This document shows, piece by piece, positions 38,900 to 48,384 of a DNA stretch of 64,000 bases. Each line of letters begins with the position of its first letter. Position 1 is the stretch's first letter. Origin of the DNA: Cyclobacterium qasimii M12-11B (lineage in GTDB: Bacteria > Bacteroidota > Bacteroidia > Cytophagales > Cyclobacteriaceae); the NCBI RefSeq assembly GCF_000427295.1, contig NZ_ATNM01000191.1, forward strand, positions 62,001-126,000. The letters are read 5' to 3'. The translations under genes and the position numbers were made by a program. Under the pieces are notes generated by a model, which had not been told where the DNA came from, did not search any database, and saw nothing but the letters and a program-made list of their open reading frames with translations.

Positions 38900-38935
38900 A
38901 GTCTTCTCTTTTGCTATTGATGTATGAAATTTTCT

Positions 38936-41900
38936 TTATTCTGAATTTCTAATAAAGGCCATCAAGTCAGCAATCTTTTGCTGATCAAGCTGTCCTGCTA
39001 AGCCGGGCATAAGGGACATATTCATTCCCTTTATGGCTTCAATATCTTGCCTGTTAATTGTTTTTTCAACTCCTGGAGAAGTTCTAAGACTGATCGCAGC
39101 AGAAGTTTCATTCATGATCATTCCCTGGATTATTTCGCCATCCTTAAGTGTCACTTCCCATAAATCAAAGCCAGGCGCTATTGATAAATTGGGGTCCAAA
39201 ATATTGGCCATAAGGTCTTTTGGATGCCAGTTGTGCAAGGTGCCTAGATCAGGCCCGAAGGCTACACCGTTCTTACCTCTAAATTGATGGCAAAGGGCGC
39301 AATTTTCTATGTACACTGATTTTCCAGCAATAGGATCGCCATTTATCTCTAAGGCCTTTTGATAGTTTTTATTGATCTCCTCACCTTCATCTTTGGTCAG
39401 AAGTTCCCTGGCCAAATTACGCGTTGGCTCATCTCCATTGTTCATTAGCTGTACCCTCATTTTCCAGCCTATTGCTTCGGTTGGTATTTTCCCAGATTGT
39501 ATGGCGGCTAACAATAATTTAACGCGTTCTATATCACTCATAAAGGTAGATAAGGCTACATCTCTAATCTCATGAGTTAATGAACTCCATTTCGTGAGCA
39601 CGTATTCCGGTACTTCTGTACCCTTTATGTCACCAAGTGCTTGCATGGCAGCTATCTGGAGGATTATTGGTTCTGAGGTAGCAATCATGCCTTTCAATTG
39701 CTCCGCATAAGGGGCCACATCTCCTTCTGGAAGAAACCTAAGAACCTCTGCTCTCCTACTCTCCGAAATGGATTGGTCTGTGGCGATGGCCATTGCTTTG
39801 TCCATGCTGGATTTCAGTAAGGCTTCGTCCTTAAAGTCCATGGTTTTGATTAGGTTCAAGGCAGACTTTCTTAGATTGGCATCCGGGTGCTCAAAAAAGG
39901 CTAGAACTATTTTATCCAGGTAAATTGAAAGCGCTTCTTCATTCTTTTCATTCCGTTTAATCCCATCAGCTATTCCGTCCAGGACAGGGGCTTCCCAGCC
40001 CTTTCCACCAGATAAACTGAGGGCAGATTGAAGCAATTTTTCTGCTTCTCCCTCATTTTCATTGGCTGTAATCATGGCTGTTAATCTGCGAATCAAACTT
40101 CCATAGGCTGGAACATCTTTGTCAAATCGCTTGAGTACAGTTTGTAGCAATGGTGTATTTTTGGAAGAAGATGCAGACAATGCTGCAATTTGTACCCATT
40201 CATCTGACAAGTCTTGGAACAACAATTCTTCAGCTACTTGAGCCGCTTCAGGCGTCTCAATAAACCCTAATGTACAGAGCAGTTGAAACCTTACCCTGGC
40301 ATTTGGATCCGATTTTAATTTAAGCAATGCATCAATTAATTCACTGGATTCACTCAGGTGCATTTCTGCTAGCTTGATCGCATTTTCTCTAACGCCCGCT
40401 TCAGGGTCATTTAAGGCTTGAATGATTAGGTCGGTGCTGAGCCCTTTTAAACCTTCTAGAGTCCATAAAGCGTGTAAACGTCCTTCGGCTGAATCTTGAT
40501 TTTTAGCCATTTTTTCCAAATCTGGAATTACTTCCTGATTTTGCGCAGTAACAAGTAGTCGCTGTGCATTGTTTCTCCACCAGTTGTTTTTACTGGCAAG
40601 GTGTTGGACCCATTCCTGAGGGCTTTCATCTCCGAAAGTCAAGCCTGATGTCCAATCTGCTTTCCCTGTTCCTTCAGGAGTAATTCTGTAAATTCTCCCC
40701 ATGCCTACACCATCAGAAAGTCCACCTTCAGCTACAGCTTCGTCAGACATCCACTCAGGATGCTCAATGATCCTGCGGTAATAATCCAGCACGTACAAAG
40801 CCCCATCAGGCCCTATATACATGTTTACTGGTCTGGACCAGGAATCTTTGGAAGCCAAAAACTCCTTATTATCGCTTAATCTTTCAGCAACGAAAGTGGC
40901 TCCTTTTTCCTTTAAAATATCCACATGCACCAGGTTGCTTACAGATTCGGCAACAAAGACTGCATTGTCAAACGGGGCTGGGAAAGCACCACCCAGGTAA
41001 GCCGTCAAACCACTAGAAGAAGTCGTCAGCCCAACCGGAGTAAAAAGCTGACGATCTGGGTTGGTGGTTATTTGAAAAACTTCTGTTTCCTTACCATGGT
41101 CAGAAATGGATTCACTCGCATTGGAGACTAGTAATCCTGGATTCCTGGAAAGGTAATGGGCTGCAATGACTTCGTGGTAAATATGGTTTTGATTGTGGGT
41201 CAATAAATACCTGCCCCAACGGTCATAGGTATGGCCAAATTGAGAACGGGTGGAAGCCAATTCTGCCACTTGAATGTCTGGTCTGAATCGAACAGAATGT
41301 CCATTGGCATTTTTAGGCAATTCGGTACTTCCTGGACTATTAGGGAAAACAATGGTAGTACCTTTGTCCCCGAATTCCTCCTCATATTTTCTCGTACCTA
41401 TGTGTCCAAGGTGGGACAAATGAATCCAGTTGTCCAACCCATATACCGGATTGTTGACATTTACATGGGGATTTGAAAGAGAAAACCCAGTCATTATGAC
41501 CTCCCTAATATCTGCTACTCCATCTCCATCAGTATCTTCCAAATACAACACATCCGGAGCATCTGTAATCAACACCCCTTTTTTCCATCTTAAGATACCA
41601 TTTGGCAAAACCAGGTTGTCAGCGAAAATTGTGCTTTTATCCATTACCCCATCATCATCTGAATCTGACAGCAATACGATCCGGCCAGTACCACTTTTAT
41701 CTATAGGGTAACCGGGCATTTCTACTACATATAACCTCCCAAACTCGTCAATTTCCATGTCCACCGGATCACTAACCAGAGGCTCATTGGCAATTAATTC
41801 CATTTGAAAGCCTGGTGCAAGTTCGAATGAGGCAATGCCATCTTCGGGGGCAACCGATCCATCCGTAGAAGGCCCATTACTATTTCCTCCACAGGCTTGT

Positions 41901-41962
41901 AAAAAGCAAATGGCAGAGAGGTATAAAAAAATGAGATGGTAACTATATCTTGTGTTTTTCAT
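38936..41962 (-). CDS. PVC-type heme-binding protein with propeller, HEAT-like repeats and cytochrome c domain
   Basis: The 1008-residue lipoprotein (LYLSAICFLQACGGNS) begins with a propeller of the membrane-bound dehydrogenase type (VVEMPGYPIDKSGTGRIVLL, DSDDDGVMDKSTIFADNLVLPNG, PDGALYVLDYYRRIIEHP, residues ~40-430). A helical HEAT-like region follows (~450-850), with LLCTLGFIETPEAAQVAEEL repeats, and then a C-terminal heme domain with CALCH near residue 890 (one c-type heme) and GPDLGTLHNWHPKDLMANILDPN. Such proteins are abundant in Planctomycetes, Verrucomicrobia and marine Bacteroidota. They are thought to oxidise sugars or alcohols and pass electrons to the respiratory chain, but this is unproven. 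It is part of the ceramidase-like operon. Confidence 0.9.
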   Translation of the reverse strand: MKNTRYSYHLIFLYLSAICFLQACGGNSNGPSTDGSVAPEDGIASFELAPGFQMELIANEPLVSDPVDMEIDEFGRLYVVEMPGYPIDKSGTGRIVLLSDSDDDGVMDKSTIFADNLVLPNGILRWKKGVLITDAPDVLYLEDTDGDGVADIREVIMTGFSLSNPHVNVNNPVYGLDNWIHLSHLGHIGTRKYEEEFGDKGTTIVFPNSPGSTELPKNANGHSVRFRPDIQVAELASTRSQFGHTYDRWGRYLLTHNQNHIYHEVIAAHYLSRNPGLLVSNASESISDHGKETEVFQITTNPDRQLFTPVGLTTSSSGLTAYLGGAFPAPFDNAVFVAESVSNLVHVDILKEKGATFVAERLSDNKEFLASKDSWSRPVNMYIGPDGALYVLDYYRRIIEHPEWMSDEAVAEGGLSDGVGMGRIYRITPEGTGKADWTSGLTFGDESPQEWVQHLASKNNWWRNNAQRLLVTAQNQEVIPDLEKMAKNQDSAEGRLHALWTLEGLKGLSTDLIIQALNDPEAGVRENAIKLAEMHLSESSELIDALLKLKSDPNARVRFQLLCTLGFIETPEAAQVAEELLFQDLSDEWVQIAALSASSSKNTPLLQTVLKRFDKDVPAYGSLIRRLTAMITANENEGEAEKLLQSALSLSGGKGWEAPVLDGIADGIKRNEKNEEALSIYLDKIVLAFFEHPDANLRKSALNLIKTMDFKDEALLKSSMDKAMAIATDQSISESRRAEVLRFLPEGDVAPYAEQLKGMIATSEPIILQIAAMQALGDIKGTEVPEYVLTKWSSLTHEIRDVALSTFMSDIERVKLLLAAIQSGKIPTEAIGWKMRVQLMNNGDEPTRNLARELLTKDEGEEINKNYQKALEINGDPIAGKSVYIENCALCHQFRGKNGVAFGPDLGTLHNWHPKDLMANILDPNLSIAPGFDLWEVTLKDGEIIQGMIMNETSAAISLRTSPGVEKTINRQDIEAIKGMNMSLMPGLAGQLDQQKIADLMAFIRNSE

Positions 41963-42013
41963 TGTATTATTTGACTAAAATCTCCATTGTTACTGTTTAA
42001 TCTACAATTGGAG

Positions 42014-43531
42014 TTACAATTTTTTCTTTAAGCGAACGGCATTCTCCTCGTCCCAAAACCTATCAATAATCGCCAGGGTTCTATCCACCAAAACCTGTCC
42101 GCCTTCAGCCCCTACCACATTGCTTTGACAAACGGCACTGTACCCTCCACCTGCAATGGCTTTTTCTGTAGGCAAGTAAGTTCCTGGACCTGCTAATTGA
42201 ACAACAAAAGTTTGTAAAGCCTTGCTCCTGGCCTGAATACGAATCCCGTAATCAGTAAACAACTCAAATTGATTGGTGGCGATTGCTGCATCGCCAATTC
42301 GCAACACGTGAATCTCTGAACTGTAGGTAGCTTCAGGGTTTTTCTGCTGTGCTTTATACCTTTTCAAAACATCTCCAAACCAAGTCATCTTGGCATAAAG
42401 CAAAGTCGCTTTGTTGGGATCTACAGCTATTTGTTCCTGGCAATCTTTTACTACCTTTTCTGATTCTATGTATTCTTCCTTGGTAATGATTCGCATAGGA
42501 AGTTCCAGGTTTTCCATTTCGTGATGAAAAACTACATTGCTATGACGGTCATTTTTTACAATTTCATAGGTGTTTTCCACAGCCCTTATGATTCGTTCAG
42601 CGATGTCATCCATTCGGGTCTTTTGGGCAAGTTCCTGCATTCTGGCCAATCCAGCTTTACGGTACATACTGTGTGGAGATTGGTCACCTGCTGCTCCAAT
42701 CCAACCTAAAACACTTACTTTCTGTCCAAAACGACTTTTTAATTTCTCTCTTACTGGATGCCAATAGTCAGCATTGACAGTGGTCTTGTGTTCAAACTCC
42801 TGCGCAGGACAGGCCACGTCCACACTCATTGCCAACAACTCATCCGCCTCGTTCCAAAAGAACAAAGCATTCATGTCATGGTCTTCATAGCCTTCAAGGT
42901 TTTGAAACTCGTCCTTGTTGGTATTTCCATACATTACACTTGTGCCATCTTTGTAAACTGTTCGTCGATTGTATCCAACGGCGGCACGTTCCATTCCCCA
43001 GGTTACACTTCCTTTGCTACGGTTTGCCCAAGCATCCTCAATGCCATCGGCTACACTTCTAACAAACAATGCGCGGTAATCCTTGACCTTGGTTACCCCT
43101 TCTTCTGGAATCGGATAGATAAAAGAGGACTCTTCCAAATCATCTTCCAAGACTGGAGCGGTATGGGTATGTGTTGCGCTAACGATGATTTTATTTACAT
43201 TGAAGCCAGGGATTCGTTTGGCTACCTCATCTCTAAGTTCCTGCCGCAAACGGGCGGAAATATACACCAGGTCACAAGAAACAAATACTGCGGTATCCAA
43301 ACCAGTTTGACCATCTCTTGATTCGATGGCCACTATTCCAGCATACAGAGGGGTATCGGCCGTTTCTGCAATTCTCATGTGAAACTGTCCCATTAGCGCC
43401 ACTGGTAATTTAGGACTAATGTCTGCTGTAGCTGCTCCCAGGTATAAATCATTGGCCTGTAATGGCACGTTTAACCAAAAGGTCAATGCCAGTAACATAC
43501 ATAATCTCACCATAATATTATTGTTTATCAT
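42014..43531 (-). CDS. Neutral/alkaline ceramidase-like hydrolase (PF04734), HP-less subgroup, GDQS
   Basis: The 505-residue protein has a signal peptide (MLLALTFWLNVPLQA). The marks are LYLGAATADISPKLPVALMGQ at the mature N-terminus, IIVSATHTHTAPVL (first metal site), GYNRRTVY, and VDVACPAQEFE in place of the usual HP motif. It then has NADYWHPVRE, GAAGDQSPHSMYRK (nucleophile Ser present in the GDVSPN-equivalent), and GPGTYLPTEKAIAGGGYSA near the end. Its ATG overlaps the preceding paralogue's TGA by four bases, which implies coupled translation. It is the fourth of four tandem paralogues and is followed by the heme protein gene after 51 bp. Confidence 0.88.
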   Translation of the reverse strand: MINNNIMVRLCMLLALTFWLNVPLQANDLYLGAATADISPKLPVALMGQFHMRIAETADTPLYAGIVAIESRDGQTGLDTAVFVSCDLVYISARLRQELRDEVAKRIPGFNVNKIIVSATHTHTAPVLEDDLEESSFIYPIPEEGVTKVKDYRALFVRSVADGIEDAWANRSKGSVTWGMERAAVGYNRRTVYKDGTSVMYGNTNKDEFQNLEGYEDHDMNALFFWNEADELLAMSVDVACPAQEFEHKTTVNADYWHPVREKLKSRFGQKVSVLGWIGAAGDQSPHSMYRKAGLARMQELAQKTRMDDIAERIIRAVENTYEIVKNDRHSNVVFHHEMENLELPMRIITKEEYIESEKVVKDCQEQIAVDPNKATLLYAKMTWFGDVLKRYKAQQKNPEATYSSEIHVLRIGDAAIATNQFELFTDYGIRIQARSKALQTFVVQLAGPGTYLPTEKAIAGGGYSAVCQSNVVGAEGGQVLVDRTLAIIDRFWDEENAVRLKKKL

Positions 43532-45008
43532 TTAACTTCTTTGTCCCATAATTGATCAATTACTTCCACTGTTCGGTCTACCAAAACCTGTCCTCCGACA
43601 GGCCCTACTATATTGCTGTGGATAATTGCACTGTAAGCCCCACCATTAACGGCACGCTGTGTCGGTAGATAAGAACCCCAGTCAGAGCTGCCTGTAAGTT
43701 GTATTACGAAGGTTTGTAAGGCTTTGCTTCTGGCCATCATCCGTATGCCAAAATCCGAAAACAATTCAAATTCATTGGTGCAAATGGCAATGTCTCCCAA
43801 CCTGATCACATGCAGGTCCATAGGATACATTGGTTTAGGGTTATCCAATTGCTTTTCGTATCGTTTCACTGTTCTTTCCTGCCAATTCATCATTCGATAA
43901 AGCGCGTCAGCAGCCTTCGGATCCTCAGCAATTTGTTCTTTTGCATTTGTTACAAAAGCTTTGGCTTCCAAATAGTTTTTTTCAGTTACCCACCTTTCTG
44001 GTAAAGGCAATTCCTCCACCTGATGCTTAAATACCAGCTCTGAATGCCTTTCTGTAGCTACAGCATCATAAGATTCGTCTACTGCTAAGATTATTCGTCT
44101 GGCCAGTTCTTCAGTTCTGCTTAGGTTTCTTAGGTTACGCATCCTATCATCAGCCTCCTTGCGGTACCTGATATGCGGAGTAATGTCTCCAGCAGCCGCA
44201 GCCCAGCCCAATACATTGACGTCTTTCCCATATTTTTCTTTAATGCCCTCTCTTACTGGATGCCAATAATCTGCGTTGACAGCATAACGTCCCTCTACTT
44301 CCTGAGATGGACTTGCTACCCCTACTACTATTGAAATAAGCTTATTCTGATCATTCCAAAAAAACAAAGTGTTGACATCATGGTCTTCAGAACCTTCTAA
44401 ACTTCTGAATTCAGGTAAATTTGTTTTACTGCTCATCCCTGAAGTACCATCAGCATAAACAATCCGTCTATTATAACCTGCAACGGCATAACTCATGCCC
44501 CAGGCCACAGATCCTGGTGATCGGTCATGATAGGCGCCAACTATTGCCGCAGAGATTTTTTCAACGAAAAATTTCCGATAATCCTTGACCTGAGTAACCC
44601 CTGTTTTGGGAATTAAATATTCACCATCTAAAGCCAAAACAGGTGCGGTATGGGTATGCGTAGCGTTAAGGAATATTTTGTTTTCGTCTATATCCGGCAA
44701 TTGCTTTTTCACTGCTTGCCTCACCAGCGCAACCAAATCAGTGGGGATATAAAGGGCGTCACATGAAACCATAATGGCCAGATCACCTTCTGCCCCTCTG
44801 GTTTCTAAAACCATAACAGTAGCAATCAAAGGGGTTTCGGCAATTTCAGCAATCCTCAGATGGAACTGCCCCGTAACTGCTACAGGCAATTGTGGGGTAA
44901 TGTCTACCGTACGAGACCCTATATATAGCTGCGAAGCCATAACAGGAGCAGCTAGAAAAAGGGTTATACAGGTGACTGTTGCTATTTTTTTAAAATTTTC
45001 TTTACCAT
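43528..45008 (-). CDS. Neutral/alkaline ceramidase-like hydrolase, HP-less subgroup, GDIT (A7 frameshift in signal peptide)
   Basis: The in-frame body starts at 44940 with ASQLYIGSRTVDITPQLPVA. Upstream, an ATG at 45008 begins VKKILKK and then stops, while the next frame gives IATVTCITLFLAAPV, a proper signal core. One A added to the A7 tract (44985-44991) joins them into a 493-residue secreted protein. The marks are IFLNATHTHTAPVL, GYNRRIVY, VGVASPSQEVE (Ser-Pro where the family has His-Pro), NADYWHPVRE, AAAGDITPHIRYRK (Thr at the nucleophile position), and GSYLPTQRAVNGGAYSA. Third of the four tandem paralogues. Confidence 0.85.
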
Positions 45009-45057
45009 TTTACAGCAATTCAATTGTGAAGCATCTTAATCCCAATGAGTTGGTCAA

Positions 45058-46596
45058 TTATTCTGGCCAAAGTTTATTGATCATTGCTACAGACCAGTTC
45101 ACTAAAATCTGTCCTCCTTCGGGGCCTACTTCATTGCTCTCCACGATTGCAGAATAATGTCCGCCACGAACGGCTTCTTTTGTCGGTAGATAATTACCTG
45201 GTCCCACCAATTGGAGCACAAAGGTCTGCATGGCATTGCTTCTGGCCTTCATTTGTATACCGTATTCAGTAAATAGCTCAAAAGGATTGGTACAGATCAC
45301 CACATCACCAATTCGCAAAGCGTGAAGCTCCACTGGATACATGGGTTGTGGATTTGATTTCTGAATTTCATAACGGTCCACTACTTTACTGTACCAGACA
45401 ATTCTACGACTGAAGATTTGAGCGCTCTCGGCATCTTTCATGTCTTCAGCCCTCATTTTAAGGGCATGGTTGTATTCTGTTTCAGTCACTACTCGCATTG
45501 GTAGCTCAATATTGTTCACCTCATGCTTTATAACAGGAGCTTCATGCTTGTCAATTTTTACCGTTTCATAGGTTTCATCTACTGCACGTATAATTCTTCC
45601 AGCGATCTCATTGAGATGGTATTCATTTCTGAAATTTACCTCACCAGAATGTTCAGCAAAATCAGGACTCTTGTTTTCATTGCGCAAAGCGATCATTCTC
45701 CATTCTGCAAATTCATCATATCTGGGTCTAGGCGTTTGGTCACCTGCTGCCCCTATCCAGCCTGCCACTACCAATTGCTGGCCGTATTTTTCCTTTAGGC
45801 CTTCACGTACCGGGTGCCAATAATCTGCATTTACGGTGGACCTATTTTCCACTATTTGTGCTGGGCTTGGTACATTGATACAAGTGGCTACAAAATCTCC
45901 TTTTTGGTTCCAAAAAAACAAGGATTGAATGGCTTGGTCTTCAAAGCCTTCGACTTTAATAAAATTTGCTTCATGGGTACCTCCATACATTTTAGCTGTA
46001 CCATCTTCATAGACAGCCCTTCTATTGTAGGCTACTTTTGCATGGCTAATGCCCCAAGAAACACTACCTGGTTCACGCTGATTATAAGTAGTAACTATGG
46101 TTTTAGCTACCCGATCTGATACAAATTTCAAGTAATCCTTTACCTGTGTAACTCCTTCAGGGATATTGTATCGATTGTCTCTCACAACACCACCCGTGTG
46201 GGTATGGGTGGCGTTTATAATAATTTTTTTTGTATCCAAAGCAGGCAGGCTTTCTTTCACCTGATTTTGGATCATTTCTTTTAATTCTGTGGGTATGGTG
46301 ACCATATCACAGGAAACCAATACTGTCGTGTTCTCCCCCTTTGATTCCAAAACAATGACATTGGCTGTCAAAGGAGTTTCTGCAACTTCCGCTATACGAA
46401 CTGTCATCTGACCATCTACCGCTACAGGTAGCTTCGGGGTAATGTCTACAGTGGCTGCACCAACGTACAAATCCTGAGCAAAAACGCTATTTGGTAGTAA
46501 CTGTAAAGCCGCAAATACAGTGAAAAATGAAATGGCTAAAAATAGGTTTTTCTTAATTTTTGAAACTCTAAAATTGATATGCGTTTGTTTTTCCAT
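45058..46596 (-). CDS. Neutral/alkaline ceramidase-like hydrolase (PF04734), HP-less subgroup, GDQT
   Basis: The 512-residue protein has a signal peptide (LFLAISFFTVFAALQLLPNS). The marks are LYVGAATVDITPKLPVAVDGQ, IIINATHTHTGGVV, AYNRRAVYEDGTA, and INVPSPAQIVE (no His at the HP site). These are followed by NADYWHPVREGLKEKYGQ, GAAGDQTPRPRYDE (Thr at the nucleophile site), and GPGNYLPTKEAVRGGHYSA. An insertion with acidic and polar residues (NENKSPDFAEHSGEVNFRNE) follows the nucleophile motif. Second of the four tandem paralogues, 49 bp upstream of the next one. Confidence 0.88.
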   Translation of the reverse strand: MEKQTHINFRVSKIKKNLFLAISFFTVFAALQLLPNSVFAQDLYVGAATVDITPKLPVAVDGQMTVRIAEVAETPLTANVIVLESKGENTTVLVSCDMVTIPTELKEMIQNQVKESLPALDTKKIIINATHTHTGGVVRDNRYNIPEGVTQVKDYLKFVSDRVAKTIVTTYNQREPGSVSWGISHAKVAYNRRAVYEDGTAKMYGGTHEANFIKVEGFEDQAIQSLFFWNQKGDFVATCINVPSPAQIVENRSTVNADYWHPVREGLKEKYGQQLVVAGWIGAAGDQTPRPRYDEFAEWRMIALRNENKSPDFAEHSGEVNFRNEYHLNEIAGRIIRAVDETYETVKIDKHEAPVIKHEVNNIELPMRVVTETEYNHALKMRAEDMKDAESAQIFSRRIVWYSKVVDRYEIQKSNPQPMYPVELHALRIGDVVICTNPFELFTEYGIQMKARSNAMQTFVLQLVGPGNYLPTKEAVRGGHYSAIVESNEVGPEGGQILVNWSVAMINKLWPE

Positions 46597-46701
46597 AATG
46601 ATAAATTAATGATTTATTTTATTTATCAGGTCCGTTTTTATACAAAGCCTTGGTTTATATCCATGGCTGAAACTTTTCTGATTAAAGTGGTAATACTGAG
46701 G

Positions 46702-48291
46702 TTACCACATGGTATTAATTATTGACAGTGTTTCCTCCACTAATTCATCCCCTCCTTTTGGGCCCATAAGGGTACTTGCTGGAACAGCTCCATAAGCACC
46801 GCCTTCGATGGAACGCTTGGTTGGAAGGTAAGAACCTGACCCTGTTAGCTGAACAATGAAAGTTTGAATGGCTGGGCTCTGTGCTTTCATTTGCATTCCA
46901 TAATCAAGGTAAAGTTCAAAAGGGTTTGTTGCAAAAACAGCATCACCAATCCTTACCACATGAACTTCTATGGGCATTTTAGGCTGGACTTTTTCCAGCT
47001 CATACCTTTCAGACACCACTAAGCCTCTTCTTAGTTTGCTGTAGCTAATGGTAATGTCCTTGTACCACCTTGGGGTTTCAATCATGGCTGGATTGTCGCG
47101 CACCTCAGCTTTTAATTTGTCATATTCAGCCTGCCAAGTTTTGGCCTCCTTAGTGGCCTCAGCTACGTCCTCTTCGCTAAGCAGTCGTCTGGAGAGGGGT
47201 ACTAATTTCATTTCATGTTTGAACTCAGGCTGCCAATCTATATTGGCCTTCATTACAGGAAATAAATCTGTAACCTCATCTACTATTTGCTTAGCAATAT
47301 ACTTACGGTGAGCATTACTTCCTCTTCCAGTCCCTTCCTCAGCAAAACCCAAGAGTTTTTGCATGCGTTCTTCGGCTTTTGAACCGACCATTACATGAGG
47401 GGATTGATCTCCTGCTGAACTGGCTTGCGCCAAAACATATACTGAGTCACCCAAACTTTTTCTCAAAGCCACTTTGGTGTCATGCCAAAAGTCTGCTGAT
47501 AATTCGTAAGAATGTTCGCTTACCTGTGAGGGAGAGGCAATATTGATAATGATACCGGTCAATTGTTTATTTATGTCCCAGAAATACATCAGGTTTAAGC
47601 TATGGTCTTCATAGCCTTCAATATGACTAAATTCAGGTGAATTGGTATTGCCATACATGCGGGATTTACCATGCTTGAGCGCCTGTAGCCTATTTAATCC
47701 AACGACTGCATGTCCAAGCCCCAGGCTCATTCCTCCTGGTTTTCTTTTTCCCCAGGCGCTAATAACTCCTTCAGCTATTTTATCTGCTGCAAAGGGTATA
47801 TAATCTGAAGGGGACATTGCTGGCTTGCCATCCGCCATCTGTTCCAGGCTTACCCCGTAAATATCTTCTACAGATGCAGTTGATGCTACATAAGGAGCCG
47901 CATGGGTATGGGTAGCATTAACTATTATTTGCTCTGGCAAGATAGAAGGGATCGCTTTGATCACTCTATTTCTTATTTCATCTCTCAAATTAGCTGTAGC
48001 CCTCATCCCATCACTGATTCCTACCAAGTCGCAACTTATCCAAATCGTTTTCTCAGAATTTGTCCCTTCTCCCGACTCTAATGCCAGAATAGTGGCTGTG
48101 ACAGGATCCATTACCCCTTCAGATAGTCTTGCATGAAATTGACCTGCAACCAGTACAGGCATATCAGGAGTAATGTCGGCTGTAGACCATCCCACTTTTA
48201 GGTTATCTTCATTTTCAGATTGGGTATAACCCTGGAAGGATATAACAGATAAAAAAAGCAGGGTGAAGAATTGATGTTTTAAGAAAATCAT
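46702..48291 (-). CDS. Neutral/alkaline ceramidase-like hydrolase (PF04734), HP-less subgroup, GDQS, first of four
   Basis: From the ATG at 48291 the protein has 529 residues. An in-frame start at 48330 would add a non-signal leader, whereas IFLKHQFFTLLFLSVISFQGYTQ is a good signal. The marks are LKVGWSTADITPDMPVLVAGQ, IIVNATHTHAAPYV, INIASPSQVSE (Ser-Pro in place of His-Pro), ADFWHDTK, SSAGDQSPHVMVG (Ser at the nucleophile site), and GSGSYLPTKRSIEGGAYGA. It is the most divergent of the four tandem copies and has an extra helical stretch (AEATKEAKTWQAEYDKLKAE). It lies downstream of SusD beyond a hairpin. Confidence 0.87.
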   Translation of the reverse strand: MIFLKHQFFTLLFLSVISFQGYTQSENEDNLKVGWSTADITPDMPVLVAGQFHARLSEGVMDPVTATILALESGEGTNSEKTIWISCDLVGISDGMRATANLRDEIRNRVIKAIPSILPEQIIVNATHTHAAPYVASTASVEDIYGVSLEQMADGKPAMSPSDYIPFAADKIAEGVISAWGKRKPGGMSLGLGHAVVGLNRLQALKHGKSRMYGNTNSPEFSHIEGYEDHSLNLMYFWDINKQLTGIIINIASPSQVSEHSYELSADFWHDTKVALRKSLGDSVYVLAQASSAGDQSPHVMVGSKAEERMQKLLGFAEEGTGRGSNAHRKYIAKQIVDEVTDLFPVMKANIDWQPEFKHEMKLVPLSRRLLSEEDVAEATKEAKTWQAEYDKLKAEVRDNPAMIETPRWYKDITISYSKLRRGLVVSERYELEKVQPKMPIEVHVVRIGDAVFATNPFELYLDYGMQMKAQSPAIQTFIVQLTGSGSYLPTKRSIEGGAYGAVPASTLMGPKGGDELVEETLSIINTMW

Positions 48292-48315
48292 TTTAGGCTT
48301 GGTTAATTTCAAAGA

Positions 48316-48354
48316 ACAGTGTAGCAACAACTGAAATAGCTATTGCCACACTGT
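48316..48354 (-). terminator. Hairpin between SusD and the ceramidase-like genes (attenuator or partial terminator)
   Basis: The arms at 48316-48327 and 48343-48354 pair over 12 positions with one mismatch, between the SusD stop (48385) and the next start (48291). No long U-tract follows, so partial termination or mRNA 3'-end protection, giving more SusCD than enzyme mRNA, is as likely as full termination. Confidence 0.5.
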
Positions 48355-48384
48355 TTTATTATTCTTATTTAAATTAATCTCTTC

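Noticed and set aside
42758-43321. Plus-strand open frame of 187 codons
   Set aside because: It is antisense to the ceramidase-like gene at 42014-43531; similar mirror frames appear opposite the paralogues, as expected from shared codon pattern.
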